Source: an uncultured Novosphingobium sp. (GTDB lineage Bacteria; Pseudomonadota; Alphaproteobacteria; Sphingomonadales; Sphingomonadaceae). From it: a stretch of 7,747 nt of DNA. Shown piece after piece: positions 1 through 5,360 of the stretch; position 1 is the stretch's first letter, and every line of letters starts with the position of its first letter. The position numbers and the translations under genes are program-made. The notes under the pieces are model-generated. The model saw nothing but the letters and a program-made list of their open reading frames with translations, ran no database searches and was not told where the DNA came from. The stretch is from contig CAMPHR010000071.1 in NCBI GenBank assembly GCA_946886075.1, positions 1 through 7,747 of the forward strand, read 5' to 3'.

Positions 1-119
1 TCCAGCAGCGCGATTCGCACCTCGCGCATCGCGGCGCGGACATCGTCCTCCGTCAGCGCACCGCGCCCACGCAGCTTGTCGAATACCCCGCTCAGACGAT
101 CGCTTAGCGAATCGAACAT
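1..119 (-). CDS. ffh: Signal recognition particle GTPase Ffh (SRP54), N-terminal fragment
   Basis: The reverse strand from 119 down to the window edge encodes 39 complete codons starting MFDSLSDRLSGVFDKLRGRG, followed by an ALTEDDVRAAMREVRIALLE-type stretch. This is the characteristic start of the Ffh N domain (helical bundle packing against the GTPase domain). Ffh binds signal peptides of nascent membrane proteins together with 4.5S RNA and docks on FtsY, whose gene lies 2.6 kb away in this window. The G domain and the Met-rich M domain lie outside the window. I chose the ATG at 119-117 because family members start MFDSLS; another in-frame ATG sits immediately upstream at 122-120. A Shine-Dalgarno-like GAGGTGA lies at 128-122, quite close to both starts. 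Identity is confident from the N-terminal signature alone. Confidence 0.93.
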   Translation of the reverse strand, partial: MFDSLSDRLSGVFDKLRGRGALTEDDVRAAMREVRIALL

Positions 120-121
120 CA

Positions 122-214
122 TCACCTCATTTGGGCCGAAAAGCCCGGAAAACTGCGCCACCCCGCCAAACGACAAAATCGCCGGCGGACGAAACCTCGC
201 CGGCCAGCGTCCAT
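122..214 (-). CDS. Possible 30-aa Arg-rich leader ORF coupled to ffh
   Basis: On the minus strand an ATG at 214-212 opens a 30-codon frame (begins MDAGRRGFVRRRFCRLAGWR, ends in SAQMR) that stops at TGA 124-122. It is preceded by AGGGAG at 226-221, six bases from the ATG, a better ribosome binding site than many genes here have. The stop overlaps the in-frame ATG at 122-120 as TGATG, the usual geometry of translational coupling to the downstream gene, ffh. Eight of 30 residues are Arg. A perfect 7-bp inverted repeat (181-187 with 198-204) lies inside the frame. The frame continues upstream to another ATG at 238 that has no clear ribosome site. I recognise no family; short ORFs arise by chance in GC-rich DNA, so this is a candidate only. 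Confidence 0.33.
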   Translation of the reverse strand: MDAGRRGFVRRRFCRLAGWRSFPGFSAQMR

Positions 215-320
215 CCGGTGCTCCCTTGTGAGCCCCATGGATCTGTCAGGGTATCAGACGGCGAGCCGCCTGATTGCAGGAGGCCCCTTAGCGGAAAGGG
301 GGGAGGGATGCAATCACTAC
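215..320. other. Gene-free stretch with two small hairpins (ffh-dapF gap)
   Basis: No convincing gene lies in this part of the ffh-dapF gap. Two inverted repeats sit close together: 253-261 with 266-274 (one A/C mismatch, 4-nt loop), and a perfect CCCCTT/AAGGGG pair at 284-289 and 296-301 (6-nt loop). Neither is followed by a T-run on either strand, so neither reads as an intrinsic terminator. The region must hold promoters for ffh (minus) and dapF (plus), but I cannot pick convincing -35/-10 boxes. I looked for the conserved SRP (4.5S) RNA apical loop and did not find it. Confidence 0.3.
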
Positions 321-398
321 CCGTCGCCCCGGACTTGATCCGGGGTCCCGCTTGATCCGGGCAAGCAAGCGGGATCCCGGCTCAAGCCCGGGATGACG
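321..398. repeat. Composite palindromic repeat, TTGATCCGGG type (copy D)
   Basis: This 78-nt intergenic element is built of nested inverted repeats. CCCCGGA at 327-333 pairs with TCCGGGG at 339-345. TCCCGCTT at 346-353 pairs perfectly with AAGCGGGA at 367-374. TCCCGG at 375-380 pairs with CCGGGA at 388-393. It begins CCGTC and ends GGATGACG, the same outer ends as the CCCAGC-type elements at 429-508, 1659-1740 and 7462-7540, although the stems differ. Such dispersed palindromes are common in alphaproteobacterial intergenic regions (general knowledge). No open frame or transposase is associated with it. Confidence 0.8.
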
Positions 399-428
399 TA
401 AGGGGCACCATCACAGACCGCCCCTCTA

Positions 429-508
429 CCGTCATGCCAGCGCAGGCTGGCATCTCAGGAGAAGTCACGCTCCCTGGCCCGAGATCCCAGCCTTCGCTGG
501 GATGACGG
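429..508. repeat. Composite palindromic repeat, CCCAGC type (copy A)
   Basis: Two hairpins are separated by about 34 nt. GCCAGC at 436-441 pairs with GCTGGC at 446-451 (loop GCAG), and CCCAGC at 486-491 pairs with GCTGGG at 496-501 (loop CTTC). The outer GTCAT and ATGAC also face each other, so the whole element can close into one cruciform-like fold. The same layout recurs at 7462-7540 and, inside a gene, at 1659-1740. It ends 40 nt before the dapF start, so it lies in the dapF leader or promoter zone and may affect that transcript. Confidence 0.85.
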
Positions 509-548
509 ATGAAGGGCAACTCTGGCCTTTTCCTCCCACACCCCCTAC

Positions 549-1361
549 ATGCGCGCCACTATGGGACGCTTCTCCAAAATGCACGGGCTGGGCAATGACT
601 TCGTCGTGATCGACGCGCGCGAGGACGCCGTCGAAATGACCGCCGCCCGCGCCCAAGCCATAGCCGACCGCCACGCAGGCATAGGCTGCGACCAGCTCAT
701 CCTCATCGGCCAGTCCGACCGCGCCGACGTCTCCATGCGCATCTTCAACAGCGACGGCAGCGAAGTCGAAGCCTGCGGCAACGCCACCCGCTGCGTCCCC
801 CTGTTCGTCGGCCGCGACGTGCTGATCGAAACCAAGGCGGGCCTGCTCGACGCGAGAGGAGTCGATGGCGGCGCCAGCGTCGACATGGGCGCGCCCCGGC
901 TCGACTGGGACGCCATTCCGCTCGCCTACGCCATGGACACGCTCGCCATGCCGGTCAGCTGGGAAGACCTGCCCGCGCCTGCCGCCGTCAATGTCGGCAA
1001 CCCGCATGTCGTCTTCTTCGTGGACGATCTGGACGGTGTGAACTTCGACCATTTGGGCCCGCTGATCGAAACCGATCCGCTCTTCCCCGCCCGCGTCAAC
1101 GTGAACTTCGCGCAGGTCGTTGGCGACAATCATATCCGCCTGGTCGTCTGGGAACGCGGCGCTGGCCTCACCCGCGCCTGCGGCACCGGCGCCTGCGCCA
1201 CCGCGGTCGCCGCCGTGCGCCGCAAGCTGGTCAGCGGCCCCACGCGCGTATCCCTCCCCGGCGGCGACCTCGTCATCGACTGGCAACCCGGCGGCCACAT
1301 CATGATGACCGGCCCGGCGACCCACGTCTTCGATGGCGAGGCCGACTGGACGCGCTTTTAA
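549..1361 (+). CDS. dapF: Diaminopimelate epimerase DapF
   Basis: DapF interconverts LL- and meso-diaminopimelate in the cytoplasm, supplying lysine and the peptidoglycan cross-linking residue, by a cofactor-free two-cysteine mechanism. The 270-residue product has the family's two mirrored halves. The N-terminal signature KMHGLGNDFVVID is at residues 10-22. The first catalytic Cys is C76 in EACGNATRC, and the second is C211 in RGAGLTRACGTGACATA. The substrate-binding NVGNPHVVFF segment is at 148-157. Length is normal. The start is uncertain: ATG 549 and ATG 561 (giving MGRFSKMHG, closer to the usual family N terminus) are both possible, and neither has a clear Shine-Dalgarno sequence. A palindromic repeat ends 40 nt upstream. 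The TAA stop is 3 nt before mtaB, indicating co-transcription. Confidence 0.96.
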   Translation: MRATMGRFSKMHGLGNDFVVIDAREDAVEMTAARAQAIADRHAGIGCDQLILIGQSDRADVSMRIFNSDGSEVEACGNATRCVPLFVGRDVLIETKAGLLDARGVDGGASVDMGAPRLDWDAIPLAYAMDTLAMPVSWEDLPAPAAVNVGNPHVVFFVDDLDGVNFDHLGPLIETDPLFPARVNVNFAQVVGDNHIRLVVWERGAGLTRACGTGACATAVAAVRRKLVSGPTRVSLPGGDLVIDWQPGGHIMMTGPATHVFDGEADWTRF

Positions 1362-1364
1362 AGC

Positions 1365-2696
1365 ATGAGCGGCCCGCAGATCATCACCCTCGGCTGCCGC
1401 CTCAACATCGCGGAGAGCGAAGCGATCCGCGAGATGGCAGGCGGTCAGGATGACCTGGTCGTAATCAACAGCTGCGCCGTCACCGCCGAAGCCGTGCGCC
1501 AGACCCGCCAAGCCATCCGCCGCGCCCGCCGCGACCGGCCAGAGGCGCGGATCATGGTCACGGGCTGCGCAGCGCAGACCGAGCCCGAAACCTTCGCCGC
1601 CATGACCGAGGTCGATGCGGTAATCGGCAACCGCGAGAAGCTCGACCCCTCCCACTACCCGTCATCCCAGCGGACGCTGGGATCTCAGGCCCAACGCCGT
1701 GCCCTACCGCCCGAGACCCCGGCCTCCGCTGGGGTGACGGAATGGGGGGAACTGACGCAGAAAGTCCAAGTCTCCGACATCATGGCCGTCCGCGACACCG
1801 CGCCGCACATGGCCAGCGCCTTTGCCGAACATGCCCGCGCCTTCCTCGAGGTGCAAAATGGCTGCGACCACCGCTGCACCTTCTGCATCATTCCCTATGG
1901 TCGGGGGAACAGCCGCTCCGTCCCCGCTGGCGCTGTCATCGACAAGGCGCGCGAGCTTGTGGACGCAGGCTATCAGGAAATCGTGCTGACCGGCGTGGAC
2001 GTCACCAGCTACGGTCCCGACCTTCCCGGCTCGCCCTCGCTCGGCCTGCTGGTCGAACGCATCCTCAAAGCAGTACCCGCGTTGCCCCGCCTCCGCCTCT
2101 CGTCCATCGACAGCGTAGAGATAGACGACCGCCTGTTCGACTTCATCACCCACGAACCGCGCATGATGCCGCACCTGCACCTTTCGCTCCAGGCAGGCGA
2201 CGACATGATCCTCAAGCGCATGAAGCGCCGCCACAGCCGCGCCGACGCCGTCCGCATCGTGGAGCGCCTGAAAGCCGCCCGCCCCGCCATCAGCATCGGC
2301 GCGGACATCATCGCCGGTTTCCCGACCGAAGACGAAGCCATGTTCGAAAACAGCCTGAAGCTGGTGGAAGAATGCGCCATCGTCCACGGCCACATCTTCC
2401 CCTACTCCCCGCGCGCAGGCACCCCCGCCGCCCGCATGCCTCAGCTCGACCGCGCCACCATAAAGGCACGCGCCGCCCGCCTTCGCTCCGCCTGCGAGGC
2501 GCAACGGGACAGCTGGCTCCGAAGCCTCATCGGCACCACTCAATCCGTGCTGGTCGAGCGCAACGGCACCTCCGGCCACGCAGAAAATTTCGCCCCGGTG
2601 CGCTTCGAAACGCCCCAGCCGCCCTCTTCCATCACGCCCGCAACCATCACGGCCCTTGAGAATGGCGTGCTGATCGCGCAAGAGGCTCGGCAATGA
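1365..2696 (+). CDS. mtaB: tRNA t6A37 methylthiotransferase MtaB (radical SAM), with in-frame repeat insertion
   Basis: MtaB adds a methylthio group to C2 of t6A at tRNA position 37, using two [4Fe-4S] clusters and SAM. The 443-residue product shows the MTTase N-terminal domain with cluster cysteines C11, C37 and C68, then the radical-SAM motif C167-x3-C171-x2-C174 within NGCDHRCTFCIIPYGRG, then the conserved SLQAGDD (274-280) and GFPTEDE (318-324) segments. A C-terminal part of about 50 residues is in the TRAM position. The variant N-terminal domain and CTFCIIP motif favour MtaB over MiaB or RimO. Residues about 99-125 are encoded by a palindromic repeat (1659-1740) lying in the linker between domains; without it the protein would be about 416 residues. 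The gene starts 3 nt after dapF without an evident ribosome site, so coupled translation is likely, and overlaps ftsY by ATGA. Confidence 0.94.
   Translation: MSGPQIITLGCRLNIAESEAIREMAGGQDDLVVINSCAVTAEAVRQTRQAIRRARRDRPEARIMVTGCAAQTEPETFAAMTEVDAVIGNREKLDPSHYPSSQRTLGSQAQRRALPPETPASAGVTEWGELTQKVQVSDIMAVRDTAPHMASAFAEHARAFLEVQNGCDHRCTFCIIPYGRGNSRSVPAGAVIDKARELVDAGYQEIVLTGVDVTSYGPDLPGSPSLGLLVERILKAVPALPRLRLSSIDSVEIDDRLFDFITHEPRMMPHLHLSLQAGDDMILKRMKRRHSRADAVRIVERLKAARPAISIGADIIAGFPTEDEAMFENSLKLVEECAIVHGHIFPYSPRAGTPAARMPQLDRATIKARAARLRSACEAQRDSWLRSLIGTTQSVLVERNGTSGHAENFAPVRFETPQPPSSITPATITALENGVLIAQEARQ
1659..1740. repeat. Degenerate CCCAGC-type palindromic repeat inside mtaB (copy B)
   Basis: This is the third copy of the element also present at 429-508 and 7462-7540, here lying wholly within the mtaB reading frame. 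The left hairpin CCCAGCG 1666-1672 pairs perfectly with CGCTGGG 1675-1681. The right hairpin CCCCGGC 1717-1723 pairs with GCTGGGG 1728-1734 through one G-T wobble. Compared with copies A and C the right arm has several transitions, but stem pairing is kept. The outer CCGTCAT and GTGACGG ends are retained. The frame stays open, giving PSSQRTLGSQ followed by a Pro/Ala-rich stretch ending PASAGVTE. Confidence 0.83.
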
Positions 2697-3631
2697 CTGA
2701 ACCCGGCACCAGCTGGCGCGACCGCCTCTTCGGCGGCCTGAAGCGCACCTCCGACAAGCTTGGCGAGAACCTCACCGGCCTCTTCACCAAGGCCGCGCTA
2801 GATGACCAGACGCTCGACGAGATCGAGGAAGCGCTGATCGTCAGCGACCTTGGCCCCGCCATGGCTGCCCGCGTGCGTGATCGCCTGTCCGAAGGCCGCT
2901 ACAACCGCGAACTGACCGAAGACTATCTGCGCGAAATCATCGCGGAGGAAATCGAGAAAGTCCTCGCCCCGGTGGCGCGCCCACTGGAGATCGAAGCCTT
3001 CCCTCGCCCGCAAGTGATCCTGGTCATCGGCGTGAACGGATCGGGCAAGACGACCACCATCGCCAAGCTCGCCAATAATTTCCTGGAGCAGGATTATGGC
3101 GTGATGCTGGCGGCGGGCGACACCTTCCGCGCCGCCGCCATCGGCCAGCTAAAGGTCTGGGCCGATCGCCTCGGCATCCCCATCGTCGCGGGCAAGGAAG
3201 GCGGCGACGCAGCCGGCATCGTATTCGACGCGGTCAAGCAGGCGACCGCCACCGGCATCGACGTCCTCATCGTCGACACCGCCGGCCGCCTCCAGAACAA
3301 GACCGAGCTCATGGACGAGCTCGCCAAGATCCGCCGCGTCCTCGGCCGGTTGAACCCGGCGGCGCCACATGACGTTGTGCTGGTGCTGGATGCCACCACG
3401 GGACAAAATGCGTTGAGCCAGATCGAGGTGTTCAAGGAAGTCGCGCAGGTCACCGGCCTCGTCATGACGAAGCTGGACGGCACCGCGCGCGGCGGCGTTC
3501 TGGTCGCGGCGGCGGAGAAATATCGCCTGCCCATCCATGCGATCGGCGTCGGCGAAAAGATTGAGGATCTGCGCCCCTTCGACCCCGGCGACATGGCGCG
3601 CGCAATCGCGGGAACAGCCTATGCGCGGTGA
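2693..3631 (+). CDS. ftsY: Signal recognition particle receptor FtsY
   Basis: FtsY is the membrane-associated SRP receptor GTPase; it forms a composite GTPase with Ffh and hands ribosome-nascent chain complexes to SecYEG. The 312-residue protein has a helical N domain (about 8-95) and a G domain with P-loop GVNGSGKTT (113-121), DTFRAAA (143-149), DTAGR (195-199), TKLD (259-262) and the closing GVGEKIEDLRPF (285-296). GVGEKIEDL and the lack of a Met-rich M domain separate it from Ffh. The long acidic A domain of E. coli FtsY is absent, as in many alphaproteobacteria; membrane contact would rest on the short amphipathic N terminus (WRDRLFGGLKRT). The ATG start overlaps the mtaB stop as ATGA, with AGAGG eight bases upstream. 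Identification is secure. Confidence 0.97.
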   Translation: MTEPGTSWRDRLFGGLKRTSDKLGENLTGLFTKAALDDQTLDEIEEALIVSDLGPAMAARVRDRLSEGRYNRELTEDYLREIIAEEIEKVLAPVARPLEIEAFPRPQVILVIGVNGSGKTTTIAKLANNFLEQDYGVMLAAGDTFRAAAIGQLKVWADRLGIPIVAGKEGGDAAGIVFDAVKQATATGIDVLIVDTAGRLQNKTELMDELAKIRRVLGRLNPAAPHDVVLVLDATTGQNALSQIEVFKEVAQVTGLVMTKLDGTARGGVLVAAAEKYRLPIHAIGVGEKIEDLRPFDPGDMARAIAGTAYAR

Positions 3632-3644
3632 GATCAGAAAGTAA

Positions 3645-3722
3645 CCGTTCGGGCTGAGCTTGTCGAAGCCCTTCTCTTCTTTGAAGAAAAGCAAAGCCCT
3701 TCGACAAGCTCAGGGCGAACGG
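3645..3722. repeat. Long inverted repeat, CTTCGACAAGCTCAG type, between ftsY and yciB
   Basis: A 29-nt left arm (3645-3673, starting CCGTTCGGGCTGAGC) is complementary at 25 of 29 positions to the right arm (3694-3722, ending AGGGCGAACGG). The centre is itself partly palindromic (TCTTC, TTT, GAAGA). A related element follows yciB at 4421-4528, sharing the arms and the core GAAAA-GCAAA. The last two bases of this repeat form the start of the yciB ribosome site (GGAAGGA, 3721-3727), so the foldback ends 11 nt before the yciB ATG. It lacks a terminal T-run on the plus strand. It could attenuate transcription from ftsY into yciB or stabilise the upstream mRNA; this is inference. Confidence 0.85.
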
Positions 3723-3733
3723 AAGGAACCATC

Positions 3734-4393
3734 ATGGCCCAGGACAAGGCGTCTCCCTCCCCCAATCACGGCGGCAACCTCAGCCTCGCACTCGACTTCG
3801 GCCCGCTGCTCGTCTTCTTCCTGACCTACAAAGGCGCGGGCTGGATCTGGGGCTCCGGCAACCCGATCACCGCGATGAGCCTCGGCACCGCTGCCTTCAT
3901 GGCCGCCATCGTGATCGCCGTCATCATCTCAAAGGTAAAGCTTGGCCGCGTATCGCCCATGCTGTGGCTGTCGGCGATGCTCATCCTCTTCTTCGGCGGC
4001 CTCACCATCTATTTCCAGGATCAAAGCTTCATTCAGATCAAGCCGACGATCATCTACTGCTTCTTCGCCCTGATGCTGTTCGGCGGGCTGCTGCGCGGAA
4101 AGGCGCTGCTCAAATATCTGCTGCAAGCCGCCTATGACGGCCTCACCGAAGAAGGCTGGCGCAAGCTGTCGCGCAACTGGGGCTTCTTCTTCATTAGCAT
4201 GGCGGTCGCAAATGAAGTGATGCGCCGTTCGATGAGCTTCGACGCCTGGCTGGCGGTCAAGGTGTGGGGTGTCACGGTGGTATCGCTGCTTTTCGCCCTC
4301 GCGAATATTCCCATGTTGATGCGCCATGGCCTGACGATCGGGAACGCGGTGGACAGCGAGGAAATCGGCGAGACCACCCCGCCGCAGGGGTGA
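3734..4393 (+). CDS. yciB: Inner-membrane septation protein A (YciB/IspZ)
   Basis: YciB is a polytopic inner-membrane protein linked to cell-envelope synthesis and septation through contacts with division and elongation proteins; its biochemical activity is not settled. The 219-residue product shows the family landmarks: DFGPLLVFFLTYK (21-33) at the start of the first membrane segment, IKPTIIYCFFALMLFGG (102-118), and EEGWRKLSRNWGFFFISMAVANE (139-161). Hydrophobic segments fall at roughly 20-32, 47-66, 77-95, 104-121, 146-164 and 174-193. The N-terminal tail (about 15 residues) and C-terminal tail (about 20, acidic) look soluble. The ribosome site GGAAGGA (3721-3727) lies 6 nt before the ATG and partly overlaps the end of the upstream inverted repeat. 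Its position after ftsY suggests the same transcript. Confidence 0.92.
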   Translation: MAQDKASPSPNHGGNLSLALDFGPLLVFFLTYKGAGWIWGSGNPITAMSLGTAAFMAAIVIAVIISKVKLGRVSPMLWLSAMLILFFGGLTIYFQDQSFIQIKPTIIYCFFALMLFGGLLRGKALLKYLLQAAYDGLTEEGWRKLSRNWGFFFISMAVANEVMRRSMSFDAWLAVKVWGVTVVSLLFALANIPMLMRHGLTIGNAVDSEEIGETTPPQG

Positions 4394-4420
4394 TGCGCGC
4401 TTAAAGCTGGACGTCTAATT

Positions 4421-4528
4421 TCGCCCTGAGCTTGTCGAAGCCTGTCCTGAGCGCCTGCTTGCAGGCAGTCGAAGGGGGCTCTACTTCTTGAAAAAAGCAA
4501 AAGGCTTCGACAGGCTCAGCCCGAACGG
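4421..4528. repeat. Composite inverted repeat, CTTCGACAAGCTCAG type, after yciB
   Basis: The left arm (CGCCCTGAGCTTGTCGAAG, 4422-4440) and right arm (CTTCGACAGGCTCAGCCCGA, 4505-4524) are the same as in the element at 3645-3722. This copy carries an extra module (about 4441-4474) centred on the perfect palindrome GCCTGC-TT-GCAGGC (4453-4466), flanked by CCTGAGC and AGTCGAAG, so it looks like a second, nested half-element. It lies between the convergent stops of yciB (4393) and the PuuD-like gene (4587) and could act as a two-way transcription end, although there is no T-run. The remaining bases of this gap hold no gene I can support. Confidence 0.82.
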
Positions 4529-4586
4529 GTTGTTGTGGACGCGCAAGGCGGAGCCAGCCTCAACCAGCCCCGCCCGTCACTCCAAT

Positions 4587-5150
4587 TCAACCCCCGTTGA
4601 AGTTCACCATGCAATACAGCATGGGCAGCGACAGCAGCGTGTTGGTCCGCGAAAATATCATCGCGGTGGTCGCGGCCTTGGCCTTCGCCGCATCTTCGGC
4701 GGGAACGATGCCCAGGGCCTTCTTCTGGTTCGGCCAGATGATGAACCACACGTTGAACGCCATGATCAGCGCCAGCCACATGCCGATCCCGATGAGCACA
4801 AAGCCGGGCGTCAGCGTCAGCGCTTCCACCAGATAGGCGCTGCGCCAGGCAATAATCGCCCCGGTCAGCACCGTCAGCGCCGCGCCCCAGCGAAAGAAGA
4901 ACAGCGCCGAAGGGGCGATGAACTTGGACACGCCGGGTTTCAGTTCCGCCGGAACCTTCGGCATGGTCGGGATCTGCACGAAGTTGAAATAATAAAGCAG
5001 GCCAATCCATGTGATGCCAAAGAACAGGTGCAGCCACCGCAACACCGCCTGTTCGGGAATCGTATTCGCCGGAACCGCGAAAATAACGGCCAGGGCAAGG
5101 ACCAGCCCCACCACAAGCACAAGATGCAAATTACCGAAGAATTTTGCCAT
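4587..5150 (-). CDS. PuuD-type membrane-domain protein (urate hydroxylase PuuD N-terminal family)
   Basis: This 187-residue membrane protein matches the membrane domain of the PuuD family (bacterial cytochrome-linked urate hydroxylase). It has RWLHLFFGITWIGLLYYFNFVQ around 38-59, then LFFFRWGAALTVLTGAI (83-99), GFVLIGIGMWLALIMAFNVWFIIWPNQ (116-142) and a terminal hydrophobic stretch after SRTNTLLSLPMLYCM (167-181). A first segment covers about 7-26. H9 and H41 lie at or in membrane helices, but the C-terminal cytochrome c domain of full PuuD is absent, so urate oxidation cannot be assumed. No purine-catabolism genes are nearby. I start at ATG 5150 (MAKFFGNLH) because the 12-residue upstream extension has no membrane or family signature and AGGGGA lies at 5164-5159. 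It is divergent from sodB and convergent with yciB. Confidence 0.72.
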   Translation of the reverse strand: MAKFFGNLHLVLVVGLVLALAVIFAVPANTIPEQAVLRWLHLFFGITWIGLLYYFNFVQIPTMPKVPAELKPGVSKFIAPSALFFFRWGAALTVLTGAIIAWRSAYLVEALTLTPGFVLIGIGMWLALIMAFNVWFIIWPNQKKALGIVPAEDAAKAKAATTAMIFSRTNTLLSLPMLYCMVNFNGG

Positions 5151-5230
5151 TGATCCGTCCCCTATTATCGGCCGCTGCTTCTGCACGACCTGACCGATAA
5201 GTCTAAGCCATCGTTACGCTGCTGTCACAT

Positions 5231-5262
5231 GGATATTTCCATGGAGAGAAACGAAAATATCC
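5231..5262. promoter_or_regulatory. Inverted repeat in the PuuD-like/sodB divergent gap, candidate operator
   Basis: GGATATTTCC (5231-5240) and GAAAATATCC (5253-5262) are inverted copies matching at 9 of 10 positions, with a 12-nt spacer. The spacing puts the arm centres 22 bp apart, about two helical turns, as for a dimeric regulator. The site is AT-rich in a GC-rich window. A poor promoter match, TTTCCA (5236-5241), 16 nt, TATCCT (5258-5263), overlaps both arms and points to sodB. I cannot assign a regulator; it does not obviously match a Fur or EcfG consensus. It lies about 80 nt from the PuuD-like start and 99 nt from the sodB start. Confidence 0.42.
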
Positions 5263-5308
5263 TGTTTTCCGCAGTGCAATAAGGCTGCTACGGGGCCGGG
5301 ACCCTTCC

Positions 5309-5331
5309 GGCGGCATGTCCGTTATGCCGCC
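5309..5331 (+). promoter_or_regulatory. Perfect hairpin in the sodB leader
   Basis: GGCGGCAT (5309-5316) and ATGCCGCC (5324-5331) form a perfect 8-bp GC-rich stem with the 7-nt loop GTCCGTT. It ends 16 nt before the sodB ribosome site GAGGAG (5348-5353), so the site itself stays free. No T-run follows. Likely roles are mRNA stabilisation or leader control, or a DNA operator; this is inference from position only. Confidence 0.45.
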
Positions 5332-5360
5332 ATCCATCCATGAACCCGAGGAGTTCCGAC

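Noticed and set aside
131..355. 74-codon plus-strand frame in the ffh-dapF gap
   Set aside because: It has no ribosome site, opens on a TTG, and ends inside a palindromic repeat; composition is not protein-like.
321..508. CRISPR array
   Set aside because: The elements are palindromic, two per family at most in tandem, with no regular unique spacers, and copies are dispersed; no cas genes are present.
120..548. 4.5S SRP RNA gene next to ffh
   Set aside because: I looked for the conserved apical GGAAG/AGCAG motifs and a long foldback; only short hairpins and dispersed repeats are present.
465..1655. 396-codon minus-strand open frame antisense to dapF and the start of mtaB
   Set aside because: It is a GC-rich shadow frame: low-complexity Gly/Ala/Asp/His composition, no ribosome site or family signature, and it runs through a repeat and across two well-identified genes.
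1704..2693. Long antisense frame (minus) and 305-codon alternate plus frame (1742-2659) over mtaB
   Set aside because: Both are shadows of mtaB, which has full radical-SAM motifs; the alternate frames are Arg/Pro/His- or Gly/Ala-rich without domains.
3632..3733. Inverted repeat after ftsY as an ordinary intrinsic terminator
   Set aside because: There is no T-run, and the arms match a dispersed repeat present again at 4421-4528, so repeat is the better label; a terminating side-effect remains possible.
4488..5153. 221-codon plus-strand frame opposite the PuuD-like gene
   Set aside because: It starts in a repeat, is dominated by Gln, Arg and His, and is antisense to a coherent membrane protein.
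5151..5186. Upstream ATG as the start of the PuuD-like gene (12 extra residues)
   Set aside because: No ribosome site was found for it, the extension has no conserved or membrane character, and AGGGGA fits the ATG at 5150.
5340..5360. Upstream ATG as the sodB start (seven extra residues)
   Set aside because: The GAGGAG site sits between this ATG and ATG 5361, and the family N terminus begins at the latter.
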